Shown here piece by piece: positions 25,301 to 34,311 of a stretch of DNA of 64,000 nucleotides. Both the position numbers and the translations under genes were made by a program. Position 1 is the stretch's first letter, and each line of letters begins with the position of its first letter. The DNA is from Liolophura sinensis (lineage: Eukaryota; Mollusca; Polyplacophora; Chitonida; Chitonidae). The stretch is taken from the NCBI RefSeq assembly GCF_032854445.1, contig NC_088306.1, forward strand, positions 22,169,764 to 22,233,763. Direction: 5' to 3'. Under the pieces are notes generated by a model that worked only from the letters and a program-made list of their open reading frames with translations, was not told the origin of the DNA and did not search any database.

Positions 25301-26616
25301 GGCGGTGGCAGTGTCCAATCTGGTTAAAGTTTAGGCCAATCATAAGGTTGCAGTGACCACACATCGTACACAGATAGCTAATCGATAATGATTTACATCA
25401 GCAGGGAGAGGTATTGTGAGAGGGGGATGAGATACTGTCTGTGGCGGTGGCAGTGTCCAGTCTGGTTAAAGTTTAGGCCAATCATAAGGTTGCAGTGACC
25501 ACACATCGTGCACAGATAGCTAATCGATAATGATTTACATCAGCAGGGAGAGGTATTGTGAGAGGGGGATGAGATACTGTCTGTGGCGGTGGCAGTGTCC
25601 AGTCTGGTTAAAGTTTTAGGCCAATCATAAGGTTGTAGTGACCACACATCGTACACTGATAGCCAATCGATAATGATTTACATCAGGGATTTGGACCAAG
25701 GAAGTCTTTTACCTCATAGCTCAATATATTGTTCAGGTGTTCATAAAGTTGTAGTTGCCTCCCATTGTACATGGATTGCCAAATGCGGTTCACGATTTGT
25801 GTATCGAAGACCTCTGTGGTAAAGTTGAGCCCTGACTCCCCAGGGTGGCTTTACCACCACAGTGATTTACAACTCCATAACATACGAAGTCACAGCTTGG
25901 CAAGCTTTATTCATACGATAAACAGTCATAGTTGTGACAGTCTAATAATATTGGTATTTCTTGTTGATTTGATGGCAAGATCTTAACACTACATAATTAG
26001 ATGATAATATCTTTCTTTGACACTGTCAGTCATTCTACTTTTTTTTGGGTTTAGAAGTCAATATTTGAATGTATCACATGACTCGATCATTACCAATCAG
26101 ACGAGCTATGTTGTTGTGTGAATATGTGTCCGATTCCCAAGATGGAAATCTAATTAAAACACTAAAATAAGTGTCATATAAAGACCATGATTACAACAAT
26201 GCATTACAATTTGAAATTTTAAAACAATAAGTATTTTACAGTTTGTAAGATTGTAAATTTTTACACACAAGTAAATCATGAAATAGGATAATCACCTGTA
26301 TTGTTTAGAGTTTTAGCAGAGTGAGGCAACGAAATGTCTTGAAATATTGTGGGGCCTTTAGAGATAAATATAGCTCTCAGAATGAAAAAAAAAATGTTTA
26401 ACTTTCGGCCATTTATAATTGACACAAAAATGTTAAAATTAATACACTTTTTAAAGTAGCAAAAAATAACAAGAGCATTTGTTTTTTTTCTATATATTTC
26501 AGGAACAGATCTGTTCAGCTCACGACATTTTGGAGGAGAAAGGAATCTTACGTCTGGTGATAACTGTGGGCTCATTGGTAGCCATTTCCACCAATCCCAA
26601 ACAGTCCGCAGTCTGA
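1230..26616 (+). CDS. LRCH: LRCH family protein (leucine-rich repeat and calponin-homology domain), 3' part, spliced
   Basis: Spliced gene entering the window from the left, so the N-terminal leucine-rich repeats are not seen. Coding exons I support: 1230-1361, 2049-2358, about 3677-3856, 7901-7979, 9416-9537, 10806-10943, 11983-12060, then either 17593-17778 or 26503-26616. Wherever I can fix both ends the phases join correctly. In order the protein shows a basic Ser/Thr-rich linker, a charged helical stretch, a predicted helix with EQAREEIEQL-like character (ARETVLNF, then AREEIEQLDMLRN), and a single CH domain at the C-terminus with the family hallmarks DALRDGVVLCHLANQIRPRS and AKCRRNVENFLEACRKIGV. 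LRCH proteins are cytoskeleton- or membrane-associated scaffolds: fly and human members act with septin/actin and DOCK proteins, and vertebrate LRCH4 is membrane-anchored (established knowledge). Family assignment is strong. One splice boundary (the acceptor near 3677) is uncertain and an extra small exon between 2358 and 7901 cannot be excluded. Confidence 0.9.
1550..1785 (+). repeat. Type-1 SINE, nearly complete, in LRCH intron
   Basis: Has the type-1 order: GCGCAATGACCCAGGA, box-B-like GAGTTCAAGTCCAGCTCA, GGAAGGTCTTCCAGCAACCT, GTATAAGTAAAATATTCTTG and an A-rich end. The box-A portion is lost. Confidence 0.8.
2049..2358 (+). CDS. LRCH: LRCH exon: low-complexity Ser/Thr/Pro/Arg linker
   Basis: Acceptor ACCGCAG, donor GGTAAGT, 310 nt, phase 2 in and phase 0 out. 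The frame opens GVSEEKVKSAGPSPASS and is then rich in Thr, Ser, Ala and Arg (TTNTTTKARSTTSTIASRSR) with net positive charge, so it is probably disordered. The exon is more GC-rich than its introns. The opposite strand is also open over most of this exon, but that is a composition artefact. Confidence 0.75.
3677..3856 (+). CDS. LRCH: LRCH exon: charged helical (coiled-coil-like) segment
   Basis: The frame reads SENERFVLKEEEFRMRHEAV, then a Gln/Arg/Glu-rich stretch (LRQRLEDEKNKILQAQKEAA) ending RETVLNFISK before the donor GTGGGA. Its heptad-like charge pattern suggests a long helix or short coiled coil just N-terminal to the CH region. The 3' end is clear. The 5' end is not: several AGs (3660, 3668, 3672, 3676, 3680) occur in the CAGTCAGTGAGTCAG run. 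Only the one at 3676 gives phase 0 with the preceding exon, and it is a weak GAG acceptor. A different acceptor plus an unseen small exon is possible. Confidence 0.7.
7901..7979 (+). CDS. LRCH: LRCH exon: short linker exon
   Basis: A 79-nt exon with a good acceptor (GGGATTTTTTCAG) and donor (AAGGTAAGT). It encodes RSVFNGDDGKHTGRNNFTGA and GTRNRQ, phase 0 in and phase 1 out. Its length is not a multiple of three and its end phase fits the next exon, so it should be constitutive when included as read. No domain. Confidence 0.65.
8905..9345 (+). repeat. SINE fragments, one tRNA-headed and diverged
   Basis: A type-1 tail (CCTCCCACCATATTGCTGGC, GTATAAGTGAAATATT) at 8905-8955 is followed from about 8965 by a diverged element with a box-B-like GGTTCAATCCTGG and an end near 9345 (CTGACTACCGTCGTAGTAGT). 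Related end sequence recurs near 40570 and, weakly, near 34630. Confidence 0.55.
9416..9537 (+). CDS. LRCH: LRCH exon: helix preceding the CH domain
   Basis: Acceptor TTGTCACAG, donor GTAAAT, phase 1 in and phase 0 out. It encodes VLTSDAIKMLEDYKDGNPNY then TIRRQQEHAREEIEQLDMLR and N. The YTIRRQ...AREEIEQL stretch is a conserved LRCH element directly before the CH domain. Well supported. Confidence 0.88.
9941..9993 (+). repeat. 17-bp minisatellite, 3 copies
   Basis: GTGACCATGATGGCACA-type units start at 9941, 9958 and 9975, inside an LRCH intron. Confidence 0.85.
10517..10609 (+). repeat. 31-bp tandem repeat, 3 copies
   Basis: Units starting GGTGTCAGAAGTGGCAGTTT begin at 10517, 10548 and 10579, just upstream of the first CH exon. 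Confidence 0.88.
10806..10943 (+). CDS. LRCH: LRCH exon: first half of the calponin-homology domain
   Basis: Acceptor preceded by a long T-rich tract (TTTTTGCCTTACAG), donor GTGAGT, exactly 46 codons, phase 0 at both ends. It reads HIESRLKVKLPDNLSDALRD, then GVVLCHLANQIRPRSVASIH and VPSPAV. The DGVVLCxLAN core is the signature of type-3-like CH domains in the LRCH family. Single CH domains of this kind are usually scaffolding modules rather than strong actin binders (known for the family). Confidence 0.93.
11717..11830 (+). repeat. Type-1 SINE fragment, diverged
   Basis: Recognisable by CAGTTCATGCTGGCTTCCTC, GTGGGAAAGTCTGCC and TTTCCTTCCACGATGATG. Lies about 150 bp before a CH-domain exon. 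Confidence 0.65.
11983..12060 (+). CDS. LRCH: LRCH exon: central CH-domain helix, last common exon
   Basis: 26 codons, phase 0 at both ends, acceptor CTCTTTTTTACAG and donor GTAAGT. It reads PKLTLAKCRRNVENFLEACR then KIGVGN. Both downstream terminal exons begin in phase 0 (GAG and GAA), so either can follow it directly. Confidence 0.93.
12663..13115 (+). repeat. 121-bp tandem repeat, about 3.7 copies
   Basis: TTAAAGTAGTTGT starts at 12663, 12784, 12905 and 13027. Each unit carries CCACCTAAGTGCAACTTTTT and GTACAGTGCCCTTCAGGCT. A stray piece of the same unit lies at about 14647-14678 (CCATGTACAGTGCCCTTGAG). Confidence 0.92.
14055..14285 (+). repeat. Type-2 SINE, head-truncated
   Basis: Shows the type-2 body (CAGCACTGAGAGGTTAGAAA, GTATAATGTGACTGGGTGGG, TTTGGTGTCTTTGGCATGG) and the type-2 end GTTAAGTATGATGTAAAACC TCAAGCA. 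A 69-codon ORF over it is repeat sequence. Confidence 0.8.
14335..14435 (+). repeat. Type-1 SINE 3' fragment
   Basis: TTTCCTCCCACCATAATGCT, GCCGTCGTATAAGTG and GGCGTAAAACACCAATCAGA with AAATAAAT end. Sits directly after the type-2 SINE. Confidence 0.8.
14841..15090 (+). repeat. Type-1 SINE, full length
   Basis: Begins with the box-A-like GACCTAGCTCAGTTGGTTAG, has box-B-like TGAGTTCAAGTCCAGCTCAT, the body GGAAGGTCTGTCAGCAA and an AAATAAATAT-type end. Part of the usual tail (TTGAGTACGGCG) is deleted. Confidence 0.88.
15627..15835 (+). repeat. Type-1 SINE with internal deletion
   Basis: The head GCCTCCGTGGCCTAGTGGTC is a good tRNA box A. The centre (the GGAAGGTCTGTCAGCAACCT part) is missing and the tail GCTGTTCTAGAAGTGAAATA remains. 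Confidence 0.85.
15836..16168. mobile_element. MITE-like palindromic element with CRE-like motifs in its arms
   Basis: The arms at 15836-15925 and about 16095-16168 are inverted copies: ATACGCAGTTTTCAAGG against the complement of CTCAAAACATGCGTAT, then matched ACGACAnnnnTGACGTC and CTTTACGGCACAGTAGGGC blocks. About 170 bp lie between the arms and no coding frame is seen. It abuts the tail of the SINE to its left. No clear target-site duplication beyond a possible TA. Confidence 0.75.
16200..16435 (+). repeat. Type-1 SINE, head-truncated
   Basis: Starts at GACCCAGGAGCCTCTCACCA and runs to GGCGTAAAACACCAATCAAA TAAATAAA. A short segment (CCACCATAATGG) near 16335 is locally duplicated. Confidence 0.85.
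17593..17778 (+). CDS. LRCH: LRCH alternative terminal exon A: CH end plus membrane-anchor-like C-terminus
   Basis: Acceptor TCTCGTTGCAG, 61 codons then TAA. It encodes EALCACDDVVEALRPSRVAQ then TVRHLVQFPRLTAADYA, followed by a hydrophobic run INLCLLLFIATCVFLCAR-like (actual: AIANLCLLLFIATCVFLCAR) and PPTLH. The hydrophobic run of about 17-18 residues flanked by Asp/Tyr before and Arg after looks like a C-terminal single-pass or tail anchor. Vertebrate LRCH3/LRCH4 isoforms also end in a membrane segment (established), which supports this being real. The first AATAAA I see downstream is at about 21228. Confidence 0.88.
   Translation, partial: EALCACDDVVEALRPSRVAQTVRHLVQFPRLTAADYAIANLCLLLFIATCVFLCARPPTLH
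18505..18705 (+). repeat. Type-1 SINE, strongly diverged
   Basis: GGCTAGCGTGCTAGCGCAGC, ATGACCCAGAGACCTCTTAC and a decayed tail (AGCATAAAACTCCAATCAGA). Confidence 0.65.
20090..20185 (+). repeat. 21-bp minisatellite, about 5 copies
   Basis: ACCTGCTACCTTTTTCATCC-type units start at 20090, 20111, 20132, 20153 and 20174. Confidence 0.88.
21228..21233 (+). terminator. Candidate poly(A) signal for the exon-A isoform
   Basis: The first AATAAA I find after the exon-A stop codon, about 3.4 kb downstream. Position only. Confidence 0.2.
21895..22050 (+). repeat. Diverged SINE fragment
   Basis: TGGGAAAGCTTTGTCAGCAG, CTCTGGTTTTCTCCACCC and AGAGTATGGCATTCAACAAA keep the order of the SINE bodies elsewhere in the window at low identity. 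Confidence 0.45.
23980..24660 (+). repeat. Degenerate long-unit repeat in LRCH intron
   Basis: The words GAAGTCTCAGGC(A/G)ACAAAG and GCTGTGTTG/GCTGTGGTGAAG recur about every 100-130 bp in diverged form. It looks like an old tandem array. Confidence 0.5.
25262..25687 (+). repeat. 142-bp tandem repeat, 3 copies
   Basis: GAGAGGTATTGTGAGAGGGG starts at about 25264, 25406 and 25548. The copies are nearly identical, which implies recent expansion. It lies about 0.8 kb before terminal exon B. ORFs over it are repeat artefacts. Confidence 0.93.
26503..26616 (+). CDS. LRCH: LRCH alternative terminal exon B: CH end, no membrane segment
   Basis: A long T-rich tract and TATATATTTCAG acceptor, 37 codons then TGA. 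It encodes EQICSAHDILEEKGILRLVI then TVGSLVAISTNPKQSAV. The (E)xICxxxDILEEKG pattern is the classical CH-domain end of LRCH1/LRCH3-type proteins, followed by a short polar tail. It lies 8.7 kb beyond terminal exon A and also starts in phase 0. Confidence 0.9.
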   Translation, partial: EQICSAHDILEEKGILRLVITVGSLVAISTNPKQSAV

Positions 26617-29459
26617 CTAGTGTGGGCGGAGCTGCTAGGGGGCGTGGCCTCCATTATCATCATGTTTGTTCTTTTGGTGACAGCCTCAGAACACATGGGG
26701 CTTAATCCTTACTGGTGACCCATGGCAACACAGGTGTAGCGCATTTCTACCTTCAAAGAGTGAAGAGCTTCAAGAAAATATGCTTTCTGACATATTGTAC
26801 CTCCAAGTGCAAAAGATCTACAAGTTCTACAAAATCTATCTCCCGAGCCTGAAGAGCAACTAGGAAGTTGTACCTCCCAGAACAGAAATTCTACTGGCAA
26901 GAGTTCAGACACCACTGTGTCCACTTTGTTAATCAGAAGAGGTGCACTGTACAATTATTTTTGGGGAAAAAATGTGATAATCATGCAAGATTACTTAGAG
27001 AAGTTAGTGCATAAAAATCCTGTGCAGTTACCTTTAACTTTGTTTTAGTTTAAAGTTTTGTTTTTGTATGAAATTTGATTTTTCAAGAAAGGTGAGTACT
27101 CATTAACTCTAACTACTGTCACAAGATCATATCGGCTGTTCGTAAAATGTGCTCTGATATATAGAGGTATTTCTCAACTCACACACATGTTCACTTGATC
27201 AAAATGTTTACTGTAAAAATTATCTGAATGTTGCGAAACTTTCAGAAATGACGCTTGTGTTTTAACCAGTTTGTGAATGCCTCTATTTCTGAAACCGATT
27301 TCCTCTGAAACACTCTGGAACTAAGGAGGGGCCAGCATTTTCAGAGACATATGAAAGTCCCGCACAAAAACTGGTTATTGACAATATTATTTATGTATGC
27401 GCATAATGTTAAGACGTAATAATGAATGATCCTGGTGACGGACCTTGGATTGGAAGTGTCATTGTTTTGAAAACTGTATTGATAAGGCTTGATATAAAGG
27501 TACACAAACCTTTCCTGAAATTGGTGGATTTGTTTGAAAACACAAAATTGGTATTGCTCAGATTTCATCTCTGTTATTGTGAAAGAAGAACCTGGTCGTT
27601 AATCTTTCATTGAATGTTACAAAGGTTTCACGCAAAGGTAAGCGAATATTGCCTTTGCGATATTGTTTTCATATGTTTGTACTAAAAAAAACTGGCACAC
27701 AGAGCAGTTGCCATAAACATTCTTCTTCTTGCTCACAATTAGTCAGATTTTCCAGTGTGTCCATTTAGAATTTGATGCTTAGAGAAAAGCTCATGTTCAA
27801 GACGTAGAGTGCGGTATTAAAGACGGACAATTCCTCTTAAGAATGTGAGCATATCTTTGTGGATATTTTGTGCCAGCTTTGGTAGGTGAAAAACTTGTAT
27901 GCATGCCTTGGTATTTTAATTGTTCACATTCTAACTGGTTGATTTACATGTACTTTATACCTGTACATATATTCACTCTACAGGTGTTGTTTTGTTTAAA
28001 ATATTTGCTGTCTGTTTTATTATTTCTTTTTTTTTTTAGAATTTTGTTTTGAATTTTCTTATTTTTATGTTTTTCTGAGGATATAATGTTGTTGTATAAA
28101 CTGTAAATGTTTATTTGTTTTTATTCCTTTTTTGTTTCCTGTTTTTTTGTGGGTTTATTATTTTTTTTTGCTCTCATCTGATTAAATCCGAGTTAGTTTT
28201 CGTTATGTTAATTTAAATAAAATCATTTTTTTTTCAGCTCTAAAATTGAGTAACCTTTTTTCTGCCTTTATACTGGTAGATTACAGAGTATCTGTTCTAC
28301 ATTTCCACACACTTTAAAAATGAATTTATTCAGCCTCCTGCTTCAAAATGCAACTTACATGTATGTTAAATTCTTTAGCATAGACATTGTTTATTTTCTC
28401 GCTACCTTTCCGCATGTAGCATATGGGCCAACATTATTTTGTAGGATGTTCTAAAACAAACTTACACCACATTTACAGTGTTGAAAACATAGTTCTTAGA
28501 AATTCTTTGACAGTGTTTCTTGGAACTTGGTACTTCTCCCTTTTAATTATGTAATTAGCACCAAAAAAGACCTAATGTAAACCTTTTCTTGCACCACATC
28601 TAGATACATTTATATTAGAATATGAGGTTTTCTTTGGTTATAATTTTGTGAAAATTGATGAAGTTGAGATTTACAGGTACTCATGTAACTTCACCAAAGA
28701 ACACTTTTTAAAATGTATGGACATAAGGTGTTGTTCTGATTACCTTGCTAGACACAGAAGTCTTCTACTAGCCACTTTGAAAGGAGTAAATTTTTTCATC
28801 AACATCTAAGCTGATTAGAATTCACAGTTTTTCCTGTATAGGCCAAATCACAGTCCTAACTCTCTGTTGATTTCTCAAAATTACCAAGACGTAGGAGATA
28901 GCAATGTGTTCAGGACTTCAGGCTTAGGATTACCCCCAGCTGGTTTATGCTGATGTGCTATGTGTGCGACTGGTACTGTGATTTGGCTCATGTCAGACTT
29001 ATATGTTGCCATGGGATACAGAGGTTATACATGATATGATAATTGCAAAGCACAAAGGAACCACAATATTTAGCAGCCCGCCTTGATATTGAGACACCTT
29101 CTTTCATGTGGGTATCACAAAGATGTCTCTCTGTTTCTGGAAAGTTTACCAAAGTGGCGTGAAGTTTTGATCATTCACTCATTTACATGCAAGATGCGGA
29201 TTAAGACTGCTTATTCAGAGATTTTTGAAAATTAAATCTAAATTTTGGCAGGTGTCATTAAACATTAAACATTAAACTCACCGATACAAGGGTACAAAAA
29301 CGTATGCAGTGCTTGACCGTAACATAAATGAGGTTTGTATCAGAGGACTAGAGTAATGTTTCATTTGTACATAAAACCATTGTGTCATCAGAAATACCTG
29401 CAGTGTTAATAACTAAGATGTACGAAGAAAAAATCATGTCAGCTCAAGAACTGAAGTAC
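26617..29459. other. Presumed LRCH 3' UTR, then featureless AT-rich DNA
   Basis: After the exon-B stop there is likely 3' UTR up to the AATAAA at 28216. The rest is AT-rich with T runs and no supportable exon or repeat. Confidence 0.4.
28216..28221 (+). terminator. Candidate poly(A) signal for the exon-B isoform
   Basis: An AATAAA hexamer about 1.6 kb after the stop codon of terminal exon B, followed by T-rich sequence. Position only; AT-rich DNA makes chance hexamers common. Confidence 0.25.
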
Positions 29460-29471
29460 TTGATGCATCAT

Positions 29472-29737
29472 GGGGACCTCCATGGCTCAGGTGGTTAGCA
29501 CGCTAGGGCAGTGTAATGACCCAGGAGCCTCTCACCAATACGGTTGCTGTGAGTTCAAGTCCAGCTCATGCTGGCTTCCTCTCCGGCCATACGTGGGAAG
29601 GTCTACAGCAACCAGCGGATGGTTGTGGGTTTCCACCAGGCTCTGCCCGGTTTCCTCCCACCATAATGCTGGCCGCCGTCGTATGAGTGAAATAATCTTG
29701 AGTACGGCGTAAAACACCAGTCAAATAAAGAAATGAA
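29472..29737 (+). repeat. Type-1 SINE, complete, with 12-bp target-site duplication
   Basis: The element is flanked by the perfect direct repeat TTGATGCATCAT at 29460-29471 and 29738-29749. It has box A (GGCTCAGGTGGTTAGC), box B (GAGTTCAAGTCCAGC), body and the full tail GAGTACGGCGTAAAACACCA. This 266-bp copy is the best reference for the family here. Confidence 0.95.
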
Positions 29738-29749
29738 TTGATGCATCAT

Positions 29750-32700
29750 AACCTGTAACGGTTCGACTGTGTGCTTATAAACAAAATGCTGTGTTTAACG
29801 GCCAGTTTCATGGAACTGGCATCGACCTTAAACACTGTCGTATGTTAAATTGTGTTGGAAATGCTACGCAGTATACATATAGATTATTTTGAATAATTAT
29901 TGTGGATATCTTTCCATGCAGACCATGATTTTAGTAAGCAGTTATTGTATAAACCATTTTAAATGTTTTTACTCGTGTCCAAAAATTCACTGGAAGTAAG
30001 CCCTTTGTGTTGTGGTAGTTTCTATATTGGGACTGTTTCGATTAATATATACATGTATTGATGTTGCAAGAAAAGTGTACCATTGCGTTCAATATGTATG
30101 AAAGCAGTCGTGTATAGGCGTGTATGGTACCAAGCTAGAGATGTATTGCTATAGTCCGTGTTCCATTGGAGTACTGTGTATCTGGGATGCCTCGTACTTC
30201 ATACAATACACGTGTTCTATGCATGCTTTATGTTTGTTTGACATGTTAGAATAAGCCAAGGTACTGACACAATTCTTTGTTCGATGCCAGATTTTTGACT
30301 ACCATTAAGAGTTTTCTTCATGTTGTCTGGATAAAAATGTTTACACATCTAGCAGTTTTTCTTCGTTTCCCTATGCACACTTTCACCTCCACCTTTTCCA
30401 CCACAAATTTACTCTCCCACCACAAATTTAAACCCCCACTACGCGTGTACAGACGGTATTCTATGTTTCACACCCACACTAGCACAAATTCTCTGACTTT
30501 CTTGAAACTAAATTATCCGTGATGTACCAGGAGAAAGGCATGGTTGATTAGAATTTAAATTTCAGTGAAATTGGTTATAAAATTTTGGTCGTCATCACTT
30601 TTTTCTAATCCGAATATTAACATCGCCCTGCAATCTGAGACTCTTGCCTTACTTCATTGGTTAATACTCGGTGTATCCATTTTCTTCAAAACTTCTGCAA
30701 AGATTGTGATAGTTATCTTTAATACACATGCAAAGGTGGCCGTTTTTGTTACGTTGCAAAACACTTTCAACATTCTTTCACATTCTTTCACAAATCTTTC
30801 ACATTCTAACAGTACCCATATCTCACTTACGCTTACACAACTTATATTTATACCTACCACCCATTTTAGTTCCAAAAGTTGCTCGCTGATTGCAGCATGT
30901 TAGAGAGCATGGGTTTAGCGTTAACAAGTCATGTAAATATGTAAAACTAATTAAAACCCGCAAGAACATAGGTGTATATATAAGTTTATAGTGTGGTTGA
31001 CCAGTAGGATAACTGTGTACCATATAATATCTGCGCTGTACATTTTAGAGCACGTGTTTATATATTTATTAATAATAATGATTGCATTGAGTGTGAACTG
31101 CTGGATTGGCTAGACGATGTGCTTGAACGTAACCCTAGCACCAGTGGTATGTGGATATGAATTTTTCAGAACACTGTTAATTCACGTAAATTCAAATACA
31201 ATGTATTTTAACCATTATGCAAGCAAATTTTTTTAACCGCTAGTTTAGCATTGTAACTGGTAATACATCAATAACTTTTGTGAAAACTGAAGTGTAACAT
31301 ATGCTCGGTCACACGTGATATATAGATGCATTCGTTTGCATTAGAAACAAAAAAATCATTCTGAAAATTGAAAGAATTAAATACTAGTATCCTGTGACAA
31401 GGTGGAGTCGAATATAGATACTGGGTTGCAATTCTTTAAGTAGGCGATAAGGTATAACACTCGGTGAACGAAAGACAATAATTTTCCGAGACTGGTGCTA
31501 TTATATTTCTTTGTATGAGCTGTACAATCGAAAAATGTAAATAGTTCGCGTGTGCGTGTTTTTTTGTCTGTGCAGGATGACAATACTCAAATACTTTGGT
31601 CACGCAGTTTTTCTGCGTGCGTGTCGCAGGCGTTTAATTGCATGGATTTTGACGAAAAAATGTAAATAATTGGTGTATTAAATGTGCGCAGTCCATGGTA
31701 TAGTTAACGTTCTGATAAGAACATGTTAGTTTTTGTATTTTCGGCTGAGAAAACTACATTGGGTTAATGAGTAGCAGAATTTTTTTTAAAGCCTCAAATA
31801 AATAAACGTTTTTCAAGTTTAAAGCTCTTACATTTTTTAAATGCAAGTTTACGAAAGGTTGAGTCTAAGCAGTGCATTATAACCACTGAGTACGGCGTAA
31901 AACCCCGATCAAATAAATAAATGGATAAATAAATGTAACCACATGGAAGTATAAAATGGATGTCCCGAAAAGAGATTCGCCACATTGTCTGTCTTAAATA
32001 TATGGTAAATATTGCTATATCCGCCAGTTACGTGCCGAATGCAAATAAGGAAGCTGAATATCCAATGGTAGTCGACCATGCGCGCGTGGATCTGCCATAC
32101 CAATACCAGTCACATTATGTTACTTGAATCATCAGTCATTCCATGTATCATGAATTATTCTTGTTTTGCTTGATAGTAGGCACTAGTCTTCGCTTTCATC
32201 GTGGCGGAGCATATTGGTTTTGAGCCAACATAAGATATCATATACTGTTCCCTGACAAAGACTTAGATATCCAAAGCTTTAAGCACATTTTTCAGCTTGA
32301 TTTTACTCTGTCTATTGTATATTAATAAATATCGAAGGATCCATATCTTGGGTGCTATATATAGCCAAATAATTTCTAGATGCTTTATGTATTAAAGGTT
32401 CACGTACAACTTTTGATAGTTTCATCTACAACTCCCATTCTTAAAGACGCAAAGGACGCTTATTTTGGGCACAAACTGGTAAACTCAGGACAGTCCTTCT
32501 TATCCCATGCGTGGTCAGGTCTCCATGGCAACCATGGTGCTGTGGAAACCTTGCGAAGGGCGTATGTTTACGATCAAACCAATTCGATCCTCCCATCAAC
32601 CCCGCACACAAATACTCGAGCCAAAATGTGTTGATTGGGACAAGAGACAAAGAAAATGTGGCATCCACCTTTTTTCTTCTTTTTTTAACCGTTTGTTGTA

Positions 32701-33686
32701 ATCACTTACATTTAATATCTAACATTTCCCCCCACCCTCTTCCATCCGATCCCCTAAAATGTGCAATGCAACCAACAAGTTCAACCGTTTGTCACTAAAT
32801 GTTTGATGTATGCGTATATACAGCCCCTTGAGCAGTACTATATACGTAATTCATGCGATGGAGCATGGTCTTGCCCATATTATTTTTTATGATATTTATG
32901 TAAATGTGCATTTCATAATTCATGTTTCATACGAGCTTTTTTTTCTTCTTTACCACCATACAAGCTGTATACATAGGGGTAAAGTAGAACAGATCCACTT
33001 TATTATAATAATATATACGTCGGTAGTTGATCTCCGCTGATTTTGAGTATATGTACATTGAAGGCACAGTATATATGCCTGCATGTTGTCTGTTATTTTT
33101 GTATAGAATTGCCTTCAATTAGTGTATTACATCCCCATCCCCCATTCCCACCCCCACCTGTTTGTGTTAAGAGTTACCGCCTGTCACAGTGTACCCCACA
33201 ACCCCGCCCCCATTTTCTTATACATCCCTTGTACATGCCCTCCCTTCATTTGCCATCGGTCAGATTTAGTACGATATGTTTGTTTATTTCTGACCCTGCT
33301 GAACGTGTATATTAGCTATATAGCGGCTAAAGTAACAGCTGATGTGTCTGCAATAAAGAAGTACTTCTGGACAGACGTAATTGTGTTTTTCTTTGTAAAT
33401 TTCCGGATCTTCCGGATCCTGAAGTTCAGTGGATATACTTCCCTTTTAAGCGCCAATATAATCCGTCACACTTGTATATAAAACTAACCAGTTCAATGAG
33501 TCAACGAGCGAAAAGTGACCTGAAGTATATGAATGAATTTCACGCATGCTAAGAATTGTTTCTCGAGCAAGTCCAATAACACTGGGACATTAAGGTGATA
33601 GGTTCGAATCCAGCTGTTGCGGGTTCCATCAGCTGGAAAACTGTTGTTCACTGTAATTTATTTCAATCGGTCTTCAACACTACTGC
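29750..33686. other. Intergenic AT-rich stretch
   Basis: No exon recognised. It contains a type-1 SINE tail fragment at 31885-31925 (GAGTACGGCGTAAAACCCCG), a CACATTCTTT-type short repeat near 30770-30810 and CCACCCCCA-rich patches near 33130-33240. Confidence 0.5.
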
Positions 33687-33759
33687 CCTGGGGTGACCGA
33701 ATGGTCAGGTCATCCATCTCTTGTATAGGTGGTCCACGCATATTTAGATTCGAATTGCG

Positions 33760-33960
33760 GCCTCCGTGGCCAAGGGAATTAGCGTGGCAGCCCGGCGCAA
33801 TGGCCCAGGAGCTTATCACCAATGCAGTCGGTGAGTTTGAAGTCCAGCTCATGCTGTCTTCCTCTCCAGCCGTAAGTGGGAAGGTCTATGCTGGCCGCCG
33901 TCGTGTAAGTAAAATATACTTGAGTACGGCGTAAACGCCAATCAAATAAACAAATAAATT
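33760..33960 (+). repeat. Type-1 SINE with internal deletion
   Basis: GCGGCCTCCGTGGCCAAGGG head, GAAGTCCAGCTCATGCTG, then directly GCTGGCCGCCGTCGTGTAAG and the tail. A second box-B-like motif (GGTTCGAATCCAGC) just upstream at about 33601 may be a remnant of another head. Confidence 0.8.
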
Positions 33961-34045
33961 AAATCCGAAGGGGTCCGGCCTATCAGCTGCCAAACTGACA
34001 GCTTTGAAACCTCTTCGGCATGGCTCTCAGCAGTTTTAAAAACTC

Positions 34046-34311
34046 GTTGTTCAAAAATTGTATTAAATGTTAAACCCAGCCTTGGTCTAATACAAAACCA
34101 AATGCACCCTAGGGTTTTAACTGCTGATATTCTTTGGAATGACTGGGCCCTGCAGCCCATAGTCTGGGCTGGTTGTTCAAAAGTGTATTAAAAATTAAGC
34201 CAGCCTTAATTCTTAACACCAGTTTTGGGTCTAATACAAAAACCAACTGAACCCTAGTCCAGACTAAAGTTAATACATTTTGGAATAACTGAACCCTGCA
34301 GCCGATAGTCA
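34046..34311 (+). repeat. Diverged tandem duplication, two copies of about 126-140 bp
   Basis: GTTGTTCAAAA...GTATTAAA starts at 34046 and 34172. Both copies contain GGTCTAATACAAAA and end GAATAACTG/GAATGACTG with CCCTGCAGCC. Shared order at moderate identity. Confidence 0.8.

Noticed and set aside
25087-25364. ORFs of 84-89 codons on both strands near 25.1-25.4 kb
   Set aside because: They overlap the 142-bp tandem repeat and show no domain.
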